From an uncultured Bacillota bacterium (lineage in GTDB: Bacteria; Bacillota_I; Bacilli_A; Culicoidibacterales; ZOR0006), in assembly GCA_945956935.1 (NCBI GenBank), contig CAMFJD010000016.1, positions 1 through 38,270 of the forward strand: a stretch of DNA of 38,270 nucleotides, in the 5' to 3' direction. Of this stretch, positions 17,672 to 25,975 are shown in pieces. Under the pieces are notes generated by a model. It made no database searches. It saw only the letters and a program-made list of their open reading frames with translations, and was not told the DNA's origin. The first letter of the stretch is position 1. Every line of letters starts with the position of its first letter. The position numbers and the translations under genes were made by a program.

Positions 17672-18418
17672 TTATAATCCCATCATAACTAAAATAGCGA
17701 TAAAGTTTTGGATAAAGTGAATGGCAATGGCAACCATAATATTATCTGTCCGTACATAGGCAATGGTGAGACCGGCCCCAAGTGCTAAGTATGGTATAAT
17801 ATTAATGAAATCGCCTGCTTCTAAAACGTGAATGAGTGCAAAAAGCACAATCGAGATAGTTGCTGCTACACCAATAGGTACAAAACGTTTCAATCCGCGA
17901 ATGAGCAAATAGCGAAAGACAATCTCTTCGACAAAAGGAGCTAAAAAAACGACTGTAATAACTGAAAGGAGTGGTGAGGTTGAGAGAATTGCTTCAACTC
18001 CTGTTTGATTAGCAGAAGAGTCAACAATATTGAGTAGTGTCATAATAATAGATGCTACAGCGCTGAGTGCAAACATAATCAGGTAACCAATAACGACTTG
18101 TTTCAAAAATGTTTTTTTGTCATTCCAAGCTTGCATAAAATAAGTATCGAGTTCATCATGCAAAAGCATAAACATCGGAATAGCTGCTAAAGTATAAATA
18201 GTGACGTTCATAATAGAGTTTGGTAATGCTGTTGCACTTAATAGTTGTGTTTCACTTGCACCACTAGCAATTAGCTCATTGATAAATGTAAGTGATTGTG
18301 GATCAAATTGGAAATAAATTGTTTGTACAAGGTATGAAATTGGAATGACAAGAATATAAAATAGTAAAATATACCAAATAAACAATGCTTTGTGTCGATG
18401 ACGCGTTAAAAATTTCAA
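17672..18418 (-). CDS. CPBP-family intramembrane metalloprotease
   Basis: A 248-aa polytopic membrane protein of the CPBP (Abi/Rce1-like) family. All three motifs are present: E164-E165-x3-R169 in 'FVEEIVFR', His197 in 'FALIH', and H234-x3-N238 in 'HFIQN'. These form the membrane-embedded metal site, so it is probably active. Firmicute members include bacteriocin-immunity and surface-protein-processing types; no bacteriocin gene is nearby. The GGAGG RBS lies 6 bp before the ATG. It is the first gene upstream of MATE. Confidence 0.88.
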   Translation of the reverse strand: MKFLTRHRHKALFIWYILLFYILVIPISYLVQTIYFQFDPQSLTFINELIASGASETQLLSATALPNSIMNVTIYTLAAIPMFMLLHDELDTYFMQAWNDKKTFLKQVVIGYLIMFALSAVASIIMTLLNIVDSSANQTGVEAILSTSPLLSVITVVFLAPFVEEIVFRYLLIRGLKRFVPIGVAATISIVLFALIHVLEAGDFINIIPYLALGAGLTIAYVRTDNIMVAIAIHFIQNFIAILVMMGL

Positions 18419-18542
18419 AAGAATGCCTCCGTTCTAAAGTAGTGTCCAAAATAGACCACTATAATTAGTCTCATTATACCGAATAAACTTGAGAGACGCA
18501 AAGATTATTAGAAGTTTCCCTTTAAAAAAATTTAAAATTCGT

Positions 18543-18548
18543 TATAAT
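18543..18548 (+). promoter_or_regulatory. -10 box of the tocopherol-cyclase-like gene
   Basis: A perfect TATAAT 26 bp before the GTG start. No convincing -35 at the normal distance. Confidence 0.45.
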
Positions 18549-18574
18549 AGAAAAAATGCAAAGGAAGTGAGACG

Positions 18575-19543
18575 GTGATTCGCATATATCATCCAAGTGT
18601 TTTTCAAGGAAGCGATAAAAGAAACCCTTATTTTGAAGGATGGTACTGTAAGTGTATTGATAAGGACCAAGCGATTCAATTCGCAGTCATTTTTGGTTTT
18701 TCATTTGATATAGAACAAAGCCATGCTTTTATCCAGTTTATTGATGGGAGCGATGGTGAAACAGAATATCAAGTGTATCCGATGACAGATACGTATATAA
18801 GCAAAACAGCATTTCAAATCAAAATTGGAAACAATGAATTGAATGCATCTGGGTTGGTGTTAAATGAACAATTCACAAATGGAAAGTATTTAAACGTACA
18901 ACTGTATTTTGAACAACTTGAGTACTATCCTGTGACTGTGTTAAAACCAGGTATTATGGGACCGTTCAGATATGTGCCTTTCCTTGAATGCTATCATGCA
19001 ATCATCTCTTGTCGCCATAACATACATGGGGTGTTTACAATGAATGGTAAGACTAAACAACTCACAAACGCTATTGGTTATATGGAAAAGGATTGGGGTG
19101 TATCAATGCCAAATGCGTGGATGTGGAGTCAATCCAATCATCCAAAAACTGAAGAACAAAGTGATTACTTCTTATCAATTGCGAATGTACCACTCAAACA
19201 ATGGCAGTTTACTGGTTGTATTGGATATATACGTACAAAAGAAAGAATATACAATTTTAGTACATATACAGGTGTTCGTATCATGGCAGTGAATGATGAC
19301 AAGGAAATGAAGTCGCTTGTTCTCAGTGATTGTACATACATTTATCATTTTATTTTTTGGAATTTTGATGATATGGGTAATTTGAAAGCACCAAGTGAAG
19401 GCAGGATGTCAAGAACGATTGCTGAAACATTAGTAGCGTGTGCATCAGTAACGATTTACCACAAGCGTTCCCAATATGCGGTCTTTGATCAAGAGTATGA
19501 ATATGTTGGGTTAGAATGTGTAAGAATTCATGATTTAAAGTAA
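18575..19543 (+). CDS. Tocopherol-cyclase-like family protein
   Basis: A 322-aa protein with hallmark segments of the tocopherol cyclase-like family. The N-terminus has 'NPYFEGWYCKCID', the middle has 'IGYMEKDWGVSMPNAWMWSQSNH', and the rest is beta-rich (lipocalin-like two-barrel fold expected). In plants and cyanobacteria the enzyme closes the chromanol ring, but Firmicute members have no tocopherol pathway and their role is unknown. It starts with GTG behind AAGGAAGTGAG; no better ATG is near. No signal peptide or membrane segment is visible. It has its own -10 box. Confidence 0.75.
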   Translation: MIRIYHPSVFQGSDKRNPYFEGWYCKCIDKDQAIQFAVIFGFSFDIEQSHAFIQFIDGSDGETEYQVYPMTDTYISKTAFQIKIGNNELNASGLVLNEQFTNGKYLNVQLYFEQLEYYPVTVLKPGIMGPFRYVPFLECYHAIISCRHNIHGVFTMNGKTKQLTNAIGYMEKDWGVSMPNAWMWSQSNHPKTEEQSDYFLSIANVPLKQWQFTGCIGYIRTKERIYNFSTYTGVRIMAVNDDKEMKSLVLSDCTYIYHFIFWNFDDMGNLKAPSEGRMSRTIAETLVACASVTIYHKRSQYAVFDQEYEYVGLECVRIHDLK

Positions 19544-19616
19544 GTATGCTTAGCGGTGCGAGAGTGTGGATGATGCACTCGGCTAGACTTCTCAATAGAA
19601 AATGGTATTTTATTTC

Positions 19617-19645
19617 TTGAATAAATATTTTAAATATGATAGAAT
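19617..19645 (+). promoter_or_regulatory. Promoter of the rimP-nusA-infB operon
   Basis: TTGAAT (19617-19622), a 17-bp spacer and TAGAAT (19640-19645), with TG one base before the -10. It lies about 95 bp before rimP, leaving a structured leader. Confidence 0.7.
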
Positions 19646-19653
19646 AGGTGCAA

Positions 19654-19708
19654 GTAACATAGAGCGGACGACAAGAGTGAGCACCAGCTCACTCTTTTGT
19701 ATTGTTAC
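19654..19708 (+). promoter_or_regulatory. Structured 5' leader of the rimP operon
   Basis: An outer stem GTAACA (19654-19659) with TGTTAC (19703-19708) encloses a strong hairpin. In that hairpin AAGAGTGAGC pairs with GCTCACTCTT around the loop ACCA, and ACA/TGT extends the stem. The T run after the inner hairpin is short and interrupted, so it could be a weak attenuator or an RNA-stability or protein-binding element. No known leader family is assigned. Confidence 0.5.
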
Positions 19709-19740
19709 CACGACATTCCAACTTCCAAGGAGGAAAGAAA

Positions 19741-20211
19741 ATGAGCTTAATTATTGAAAAAACGCGTGAATTAGTGCAACCAATTTTGGAGGCGAAAGAG
19801 TTAACTCTTTATGATATTGAATATGTGCAAGAAGGACGTGACTTTTTCTTGCGTATTTATATCGATGGCCCAAATGGAATCGACTTGGATATGTGTGTAG
19901 ATGTAAGTGAATCACTAAGTATTCAATTAGATGAAGCGGATTACATTGAGGATGTATACTTCTTAGAAGTGAGCTCGCCAGGTGCTGAACGCCCTTTACG
20001 TTCATTAGAAGATGTTCAGGACGCGGTTGGAGAACATGTGTATGTGAAAGTACGTGAGAAAGTTAATGGTATCCAAGCATTTCAAGGGGACTTAGTAAAT
20101 GTTACAGAAACTGGTGACTTAACAATTGAGTATTTAGATAAAACAAGACGTAAAGTTGTCACTTTCCCATACACTAATGTGAAAAAAGCGAGATTAGCAA
20201 TCAAATTCTAG
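19741..20211 (+). CDS. rimP: Ribosome maturation factor RimP
   Basis: A 156-aa protein, the same length as Bacillus RimP (YlxS), needed for 30S subunit maturation. It has the N-terminal alpha/beta domain with 'YDIEYVQEGRDFFLRIYID', the conserved 'LEVSSPGAERPL' and the C-terminal SH3-like barrel. The frame opens 39 bp upstream, but the AAGGAGG RBS fixes the ATG at 19741. It is the first gene of the operon; nusA starts 18 bp after its stop. Confidence 0.96.
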   Translation: MSLIIEKTRELVQPILEAKELTLYDIEYVQEGRDFFLRIYIDGPNGIDLDMCVDVSESLSIQLDEADYIEDVYFLEVSSPGAERPLRSLEDVQDAVGEHVYVKVREKVNGIQAFQGDLVNVTETGDLTIEYLDKTRRKVVTFPYTNVKKARLAIKF

Positions 20212-20228
20212 AAAGGAAGTATGCAATC

Positions 20229-21287
20229 GTGAATACAAGAGAGTTTTTAAAAGCATTGAATTTATTAGTAGAAGAAAAGGGTTTAGACAAAGAGTTTGTC
20301 TTAGAATCAGTACGTCAAGCATTAGAGCATGCATATAAAAAGAATTTTGATCAATTACAAAATGTAGAGGTTGAAATTGATGAAAAAAAAGGCCGAGTAG
20401 CTGTGTATGCATTAAAAAACGTTGTTGATGATGTGATGGATCCATTTGAAGATATTTTAATTGAGGAAGCAAAACTCATTAACCCACGTGTTGAGTTAGG
20501 AGATATTGTTCGTTGTGAGATTGAGGCAAATGACTTTGAGCGCGTGGCAGCTCAAACGGCGAAAAATGTTGTGTTACAAAAAATTCGTGAAGCAGAACGT
20601 GATTTAATTTATAAAGAATTTATTGATCGTGAACAAGACATCGTAAATGGGACAGTTACACGTCTTGAGGGAGATAATATCTATATTAACATTGGTAAGA
20701 CGGAAGCTATTTTACCAAAATTTGATCAAATGCCAACGGAGCATCTCCGTCATGAAGAAACAGTAAAAGTATTTATTAATCGTATCGATCGCACGTCAAA
20801 AGGAGCACTTATTCGTGTTTCACGTACGAGTCCTGGATTATTAAAACGTTTATTTGAGTTAGAAGTTCCAGAAATTTTTGATGGAACAATTGAAGTTAAA
20901 TCAGTTGTTCGTGAAGCAGGCGATCGTTCGAAAATTGCCGTACATTCTGCAGATGAAACAATTGATGCCGTAGGAGCATGTGTTGGACCGCAAGGGATGC
21001 GTGTGCAAAATATTGTGACTGAATTGAAAGGTGAGAAAATTGACATCATTGAATGGTCAGAAACTCCTGAAGTCTATATATCAAACGCATTAAGTCCTGC
21101 AAAAGTAACAACGGTTATTTTAGATGCTGAAGATGAAGAACGTATGTCAATTGTTGTAGTTCCCGATGATCAGTTATCTTTAGCAATCGGAAAACAAGGA
21201 CAAAATGCACGTTTAGCTGCCCGTCTAACAAGTTGGAAAATTGATATTATTAATGAAACAGAAGCAACAGAGCAAGGATTGATTTAA
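20229..21287 (+). CDS. nusA: Transcription termination/antitermination factor NusA
   Basis: A 352-aa protein with the Firmicute NusA layout: an N-terminal RNA-polymerase-binding domain (1 to about 125), S1 domain (about 135-200) and two KH domains (about 205-345, ending with 'LAIGKQGQNARLAARLTSWKIDI'). There is no C-terminal acidic repeat extension, as usual in this phylum. It controls pausing and termination and often autoregulates this operon. The start is GTG behind AAAGGAAG; the nearby ATG at 20221 is out of frame. Confidence 0.96.
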   Translation: MNTREFLKALNLLVEEKGLDKEFVLESVRQALEHAYKKNFDQLQNVEVEIDEKKGRVAVYALKNVVDDVMDPFEDILIEEAKLINPRVELGDIVRCEIEANDFERVAAQTAKNVVLQKIREAERDLIYKEFIDREQDIVNGTVTRLEGDNIYINIGKTEAILPKFDQMPTEHLRHEETVKVFINRIDRTSKGALIRVSRTSPGLLKRLFELEVPEIFDGTIEVKSVVREAGDRSKIAVHSADETIDAVGACVGPQGMRVQNIVTELKGEKIDIIEWSETPEVYISNALSPAKVTTVILDAEDEERMSIVVVPDDQLSLAIGKQGQNARLAARLTSWKIDIINETEATEQGLI

Positions 21288-21312
21288 TTGTGAAGCAGGA
21301 AGGTGAGCAAAG

Positions 21313-21588
21313 ATGAAAGGAAAAATGCCTTTACGTCGTTGTGTTGTGACACGCGAACAACTCCCAAAGCGTGAGCTCATGCGTGTAGTACGCAACAAAG
21401 AAGGAATTGTTTCAATTGACGAGACAGGAAAAGCACATGGACGTGGTGCTTATTTGCAAAAAAGTGTTGAGGTTGTAACACTTGCAAAACAGAGAAAAGT
21501 ACTTGAACGTCAATTTGATATACAAATTCCTGAAGAAATTTATCAACAATTACTTGTCATTGCCCAAACATTTGAAAAGGAGCAATAA
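21313..21588 (+). CDS. ylxR: YlxR-family RNA-binding protein (RnpM)
   Basis: A 91-aa basic protein with the YlxR signature 'PLRRCVVTREQLPKRELMRVV' and 'GRGAYLQKS'. The family has recently been described as RnpM, a modulator of RNase P. RBS AAGGTGAG. It lies between nusA and the L7Ae-type gene, as in Bacillus, and its stop abuts the next ATG. Confidence 0.93.
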   Translation: MKGKMPLRRCVVTREQLPKRELMRVVRNKEGIVSIDETGKAHGRGAYLQKSVEVVTLAKQRKVLERQFDIQIPEEIYQQLLVIAQTFEKEQ

Positions 21589-21918
21589 ATGATGTGGAAT
21601 CAAAAATGCCATCAATTTCTTGGTCTCGCAATGAGCGCGGGGAAAGTATTGTCTGGTGAAGAAATTGTTCTTTCCGGTGCGAAAAGCAAAAAAGTAAAAT
21701 TAGTATTACTAGCAACAGATGTTGCCAAAAATAACCAAAAAAAAGTAACGAATAAGTGTCAGACATATGGTGTGCCACTTCTACAAGTTGCTACAACAGC
21801 TGAACAATCTTTAGCAATTGGCAAAGCCAATCGTGTCGTAATCGGAATTACTGACAATGGATTTGCAAAAGGCTTTAAAGAGCGTTTAACGAAGGTGGAA
21901 GAAAAAGATGAAAACTGA
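21589..21918 (+). CDS. ylxQ: L7Ae/L30e-family ribosomal protein (YlxQ)
   Basis: A 109-aa protein of the L7Ae/L30e/S12e/Gadd45 kink-turn-binding fold, at the conserved YlxQ position between ylxR and infB. Typical features are 'FLGLAMSAGKVLSGEE', 'LVLLATDVAKNNQKKV' and 'GVPLLQV'. It probably binds structured RNA such as k-turns. The RBS lies in the end of ylxR. It overlaps the next gene by 11 bp. Confidence 0.9.
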   Translation: MMWNQKCHQFLGLAMSAGKVLSGEEIVLSGAKSKKVKLVLLATDVAKNNQKKVTNKCQTYGVPLLQVATTAEQSLAIGKANRVVIGITDNGFAKGFKERLTKVEEKDEN

Positions 21919-22741
21919 AAAAATTCGTGTAATCGACTATGCAAAAAGTCGACAAGTACAAGCACGTGAAGTAATTGAGGCTGCTAAATCGCAAGGTCAA
22001 ATCATTAATGCAATGACACTAATTACATTCCGTGAAGCAACAACATTGGATGGAGTGCTGAATGAACGCATTGACAAAACTGAAACATTAGCTGATTTAT
22101 TTAAGCGCATTTTGCAAGAAAATATCCAGTTCCATAAAGATCGCCAACGTCGTCGTTTTGAGCGTATCGATGCGATGCGTGCAGCAGGATTACCAACTCC
22201 AAGACGTCAAAGTCGTAGTGATCGCGATCCAGTTGGTGGACCAGACCACTCTGAGCGTGGGACACGTGGTGATAATCGTCGCCCAAGACGACTAGGACCA
22301 GCTAATGAACAACGTGGAGGAGAGCGTCGTCAATATAATAATGACCGTCCACAACGTGATGGAGAGCGTCGTCAATATAATAGTGATCGTCCACAACGTG
22401 ATGGAGAGCGTCGTCAATACAGTAATGACCGCCCACAACGTGATGGAGAGCGTCGTCAATACAATAATGACCGTCCACAACGTGATGGAGAACGTCGTTC
22501 GTACAATAGTAATCGTCCACAACGAGATGGAGAACGCCGTTCGAACAATAATGACCGCCCACAACGAGGAGGAGAGCGTCGTTCGTACAATAATGACCGC
22601 CCACAACGTAGAGAAAAAACAGGCGTAAATCGTCGTTTGGAAGAGAAAAAACGTGATGCAGAACGTGACGCAGCTCGTGGAGGAAGACCACCAAAACGAA
22701 AAGGTGATCGTAAAGTAAAACAATTTAAAAAATCAGAATAA
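21908..22741 (+). CDS. Orphan IF2-N-like domain protein with Arg-rich 14-aa repeats
   Basis: A 277-aa protein I cannot match to a named family. Residues 1 to about 50 align with the N-terminus of the IF2 encoded downstream (shared EKIRV-x-x-YA, QAR-x-V, MTL). A helical stretch follows (50-95), then a disordered basic linker. About residues 135-240 hold some seven units of a 14-residue repeat ([14 protein letters not shown] type), ending in a Lys/Arg-rich tail. There is no GTPase domain. It overlaps ylxQ by 11 bp and precedes infB by 62 bp, so it is co-expressed with the translation machinery. Likely role: RNA or ribosome binding, by inference from the IF2-N domain and the RG-like tail. It probably arose by partial infB duplication. 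Confidence 0.75.
   Translation: MKTEKIRVIDYAKSRQVQAREVIEAAKSQGQIINAMTLITFREATTLDGVLNERIDKTETLADLFKRILQENIQFHKDRQRRRFERIDAMRAAGLPTPRRQSRSDRDPVGGPDHSERGTRGDNRRPRRLGPANEQRGGERRQYNNDRPQRDGERRQYNSDRPQRDGERRQYSNDRPQRDGERRQYNNDRPQRDGERRSYNSNRPQRDGERRSNNNDRPQRGGERRSYNNDRPQRREKTGVNRRLEEKKRDAERDAARGGRPPKRKGDRKVKQFKKSE
22312..22611 (+). repeat. 42-bp tandem repeat array in the orphan IF2-N gene
   Basis: About seven in-frame 42-bp units, each encoding a variant of R-P-Q-R-D-G-E-R-R-x-Y-N-N-D. Differences are mostly single bases. The same unit recurs in infB (23004-23390), in the same reading frame. Confidence 0.85.
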
Positions 22742-22803
22742 AAAGTGAATAACATTGAATTGTAAAAAATACAGTTCAAAAATAATACGAGGTGAAATTT
22801 CAT

Positions 22804-25515
22804 ATGACTGAAAAAATTCGTGTGCGCGAGTACGCAGAACAAAATAATTTACAAGCCCGTGACGTGGTTTCAATTGCCCGCCAACTTAATATGAATGTTA
22901 AAAACATTATGACGCTTTTAACACCACAAGAGGTAGACCAATTGAATGCAAAAAAACCAGAATTTAAAGCATTATTAGAAGCAAATGCAGAACGTCGTAA
23001 TAATCGTCCACAACGTGATGGAGAGCGCCGTCCGTATAATAATGACCGCCCACAACGTGATGGAGAACGTCGTTTTAACAACAATGGACCCCGTCGTCCA
23101 TTGCCATCAGCTGGTGAACGTTTAGAGCCACTTGAGGCACCAGGAGAACGTCGTCCATATTATAACAATAAAACACGTGGAATTACTGATGGTGAGCAAC
23201 TACCAAATTCATATCGTGCAATGCCAAAACGACCAGAACGTCGTCAATATAACAATGATCGTCCACAACGTGATGGAGAGCGTCGTCAATATAACAATGA
23301 TCGTCCACAACGTGATGGAGAACGCCGTCCGTATAATAATGACCGCCCACAACGTGATGGAGAGCGTCGTTCATATAACAATGATCGACAAGGCGGACAA
23401 GGTCGTTATAACAACAACGATCGCGGAGGAAACCGCCAAGGTGGACAAGGTCGTTATAACAACAACGATCGCGGAGGAAACCGTCAAGGGAATCAAGGTG
23501 GTGCAGGTCGTTTAGAACGTCAAATCGCTGATATTAAAACAGATGCACAAGCACAAGTAGCATTACGCGGTGAAGAGCGTCCACGTGTAAAGCGTGAGGA
23601 AAAAAATTGGATTGATGTTGTTACTGAACGCGAAGAAAAAAAATCAATCAAACAACGTAAAGACGAAGAGCGTCGTGAAATGCGTCGTCGTCAAAAAGAA
23701 AAACAACAAGAAGAGAACCGTCGTCGTCAAGAAGAGGCACGTAAAAACTCTGGACCTAAAGTAATTAAATATGTTGATACATTAACAGTTGGAGAATTCG
23801 CACATAAATTAGGAATTCAAGCAAGTGAAATTATCAAATATTTATTATTAGAATTAGGAATCATGGCTACGTTAAATCAAGAATTAAACGAGGAAACAAT
23901 TGAGTTATTAGCATCAGAACATAATGCAGTTGTTGAACGTGAAGTATCAACAGATGCAACAGACCTTGATAAATTCTTCGAAGAAGTTGAAGGTGCAGTT
24001 TTAGCAACTCGTCCACCAGTTATTACAATTATGGGACATGTTGACCACGGAAAAACAACGTTATTAGATACAATTCGTAATACGCGTGTTGTTGCTGGCG
24101 AAGCTGGTGGAATCACTCAGCATATCGGTGCATATCAAATTGAACATGATGGAAAACCTCTAACATTTTTAGATACACCAGGTCACGAAGCCTTTACAAC
24201 AATGCGTGCACGTGGAGCACAAGTTACTGATATTGCCATTATTGTTGTTGCAGCAGATGATGGTGTGATGCCACAAACAAGAGAAGCAATTGAGCATGCA
24301 CGTGCAGCGGAAGTTCCAATGATTGTTGCTGTTAATAAAATGGATAAACCAGGAGCAAATCCGGATCGAGTTATGCAAGAATTGGCTGAATTAAGTGTTT
24401 TATCTGAAGCGTGGGGTGGAGATACAATCTTCGTTCAAGTATCAGCAAAAGCAAATACAGGAATCGATGAATTATTAGAAATGATTCTGTTAACAGCTGA
24501 AGTAAATGAATATAAAGCAAATCCGGATCGTTTAGCAGTCGGAACAGTAATTGAAGCGCGCTTAGATAAAGGACGTGGACCGGTTGCTACGTTATTAGTA
24601 CAATCTGGTACATTACGTGTTGGAGATCCAGTTGTAGTTGGGAATACATATGGACGCGTACGTACAATGGAAGATGATTTCGGTACACGTTTAACTGAAG
24701 CAGGACCATCAACGCCTGTTGAATTAACAGGTTTAGTTGGAGTACCGGCAGCTGGTGATAAGTTTGCTGCATTTGATAATGAAAAACAAGCTCGTCAAAT
24801 CGGTGAAGAACGTGCGAAAATGGCATTAGTGCAACAACGTTCTGCTTCATCAGCAATGAGCCTTGAAGATTTGGCACAACAAATCTTAGAGGGTGATATT
24901 AAAGAAATTAATGTAATTGTGAAAGCAGACGTACAAGGTTCTGTTGAAGCAGTTGTTGGATCATTTAATAAGATTGATGTAAATGGTGTACGTGTTAAAA
25001 TTATTCGTTCAGGCGCAGGTGCAATTACTGAATCTGATGTAACATTAGCAATGGCTTCAAATGCAATTGTTTATGGATTCAACGTTCGTCCAGATGCAAA
25101 AACACGTGACTTTGCTGAACGTGAAGGTGTATCGATTCGTCTACATAACATTATCTATAAAGCAATTGAAGAATTAGAAGGAATGATGCACGGAATGTTA
25201 GATCCAGAGTTTGAAGAAAAAATTCTTGGTCAGGCAGAAGTTCGTCAATTATTCAAAGTTTCTAAAGTTGGAACAATCGCTGGATGTATGGTTACAAGCG
25301 GAACAATTGAGCGTGATAGTATTGCTCGAGTTATCCGTGATGGAATCGTTGTATACGAAGGTAAGTTAGCTTCATTAAAACGTGAGAAAAATGATGCGAA
25401 AACAGTTGCTGCAGGATATGAATGTGGTATGATGTTAGAAAAATTCAATGACCTTAAAGAAGGAGATATCATTGAAGCTGCGAAACTTGAAGAGATTCAA
25501 CGTAAAGGGAAATAA
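22804..25515 (+). CDS. infB: Translation initiation factor IF-2
   Basis: A 903-aa GTPase that positions initiator tRNA on the 30S subunit. It has an IF2-N domain (1 to about 50) and a long Arg/Asn/Gly-rich disordered linker (about 60-300) with the 14-residue repeats and '[14 protein letters not shown]' units. A second IF2-N-like domain follows near 320-375, then the G domain with GHVDHGKT (411-418), DTPGHE (from 457), NKMD (from 511) and SAK (547-549). The C-terminal domains II, III and IV are complete. The frame opens at a GTG four codons earlier, but that overlaps the GAGGTGA RBS. The ATG at 22804 has 9-bp spacing and fits the family. Confidence 0.97.
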   Translation: MTEKIRVREYAEQNNLQARDVVSIARQLNMNVKNIMTLLTPQEVDQLNAKKPEFKALLEANAERRNNRPQRDGERRPYNNDRPQRDGERRFNNNGPRRPLPSAGERLEPLEAPGERRPYYNNKTRGITDGEQLPNSYRAMPKRPERRQYNNDRPQRDGERRQYNNDRPQRDGERRPYNNDRPQRDGERRSYNNDRQGGQGRYNNNDRGGNRQGGQGRYNNNDRGGNRQGNQGGAGRLERQIADIKTDAQAQVALRGEERPRVKREEKNWIDVVTEREEKKSIKQRKDEERREMRRRQKEKQQEENRRRQEEARKNSGPKVIKYVDTLTVGEFAHKLGIQASEIIKYLLLELGIMATLNQELNEETIELLASEHNAVVEREVSTDATDLDKFFEEVEGAVLATRPPVITIMGHVDHGKTTLLDTIRNTRVVAGEAGGITQHIGAYQIEHDGKPLTFLDTPGHEAFTTMRARGAQVTDIAIIVVAADDGVMPQTREAIEHARAAEVPMIVAVNKMDKPGANPDRVMQELAELSVLSEAWGGDTIFVQVSAKANTGIDELLEMILLTAEVNEYKANPDRLAVGTVIEARLDKGRGPVATLLVQSGTLRVGDPVVVGNTYGRVRTMEDDFGTRLTEAGPSTPVELTGLVGVPAAGDKFAAFDNEKQARQIGEERAKMALVQQRSASSAMSLEDLAQQILEGDIKEINVIVKADVQGSVEAVVGSFNKIDVNGVRVKIIRSGAGAITESDVTLAMASNAIVYGFNVRPDAKTRDFAEREGVSIRLHNIIYKAIEELEGMMHGMLDPEFEEKILGQAEVRQLFKVSKVGTIAGCMVTSGTIERDSIARVIRDGIVVYEGKLASLKREKNDAKTVAAGYECGMMLEKFNDLKEGDIIEAAKLEEIQRKGK
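23004..23502 (+). repeat. Repeat arrays in the infB linker
   Basis: Two blocks of the 42-bp RPQRDGERR-type repeat (about 23004-23080 and 23238-23390) are separated by a non-repeated stretch. They are followed by two units of a '[16 protein letters not shown]' repeat (about 23390-23502). All are in frame. Confidence 0.85.
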
Positions 25516-25529
25516 TCGAGGTGAAAGCA

Positions 25530-25868
25530 ATGGCAAATGTGAAAACACAACGTTTAGCTGGAACAATTCAAAAAGCGTTAACACAAATTATTTCGCGTGA
25601 AGTGAAAGATCCATCTGTTGGTTTGATGACAATTACTGCTGTCGAATTAACAGGTGATCAATCAATCGCAACAATTTATGTGACATTCATGGGTAATGAA
25701 AAAGATGAAGTTGCAGGATTAGAGGCACTCAGTCGTGCAAAATCATTTATTCGTCGTGAATTAGCTCATAGTGTGAAAATGCGTGCCGTACCAAACTTAG
25801 TATTTAAAATTGATACATCGTTTAAATACGGAACACATATCGATCAAATTTTACAACAATTGAAGTAA
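25530..25868 (+). CDS. rbfA: Ribosome-binding factor A
   Basis: A 112-aa KH-like protein for 16S rRNA 5'-end processing and 30S maturation. Its family features include 'RLAGTIQKALTQIISREVKDP', 'IATIYVTFMG' and 'LVFKIDTSFKYGTHID'. A GTG three codons upstream is part of the GAGGTGA RBS, so the ATG at 25530 is the start. It begins 15 bp after infB and ends the operon; truB and ribF, often next, are absent. Confidence 0.95.
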   Translation: MANVKTQRLAGTIQKALTQIISREVKDPSVGLMTITAVELTGDQSIATIYVTFMGNEKDEVAGLEALSRAKSFIRRELAHSVKMRAVPNLVFKIDTSFKYGTHIDQILQQLK

Positions 25869-25872
25869 TAAA

Positions 25873-25909
25873 AAAGTCAACCTTATTCCAATAAGGTTGG
25901 CTTTTTTTC
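25873..25909 (+). terminator. Terminator of the rimP-rbfA operon
   Basis: AGTCAACCTTAT pairs with ATAAGGTTGGCT (one G-T wobble) around a short loop, followed by T7. Confidence 0.9.
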
Positions 25910-25914
25910 TAATG

Positions 25915-25943
25915 TTGATTTATTCTACTTTTTATGTTAAAAT
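25915..25943 (+). promoter_or_regulatory. Promoter of the ABC exporter operon
   Basis: TTGATT (25915-25920), a 17-bp spacer and TAAAAT (25938-25943), with TG one base before the -10. Confidence 0.7.
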
Positions 25944-25975
25944 AAAATGAATTTATCTAGGAGGACAAGAGTAAT

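Noticed and set aside
18421-18470. Imperfect inverted repeat near the CPBP start as an insertion-sequence end
   Set aside because: The arms have a bulge, there is no partner end, no target duplication and no transposase remnant.
22292-22842. Long antisense open frames (about 130-143 codons) opposite the orphan IF2-N gene
   Set aside because: They arise because the sense repeat has few stop-generating triplets on the opposite strand. They are low-complexity, have no RBS, and mirror the 42-bp period.
22305-23515. Plus-strand alternative frames through the repeat arrays
   Set aside because: Periodic shadows of the real frames. The IF2-N domain and conserved IF2 sequence define the true frames.
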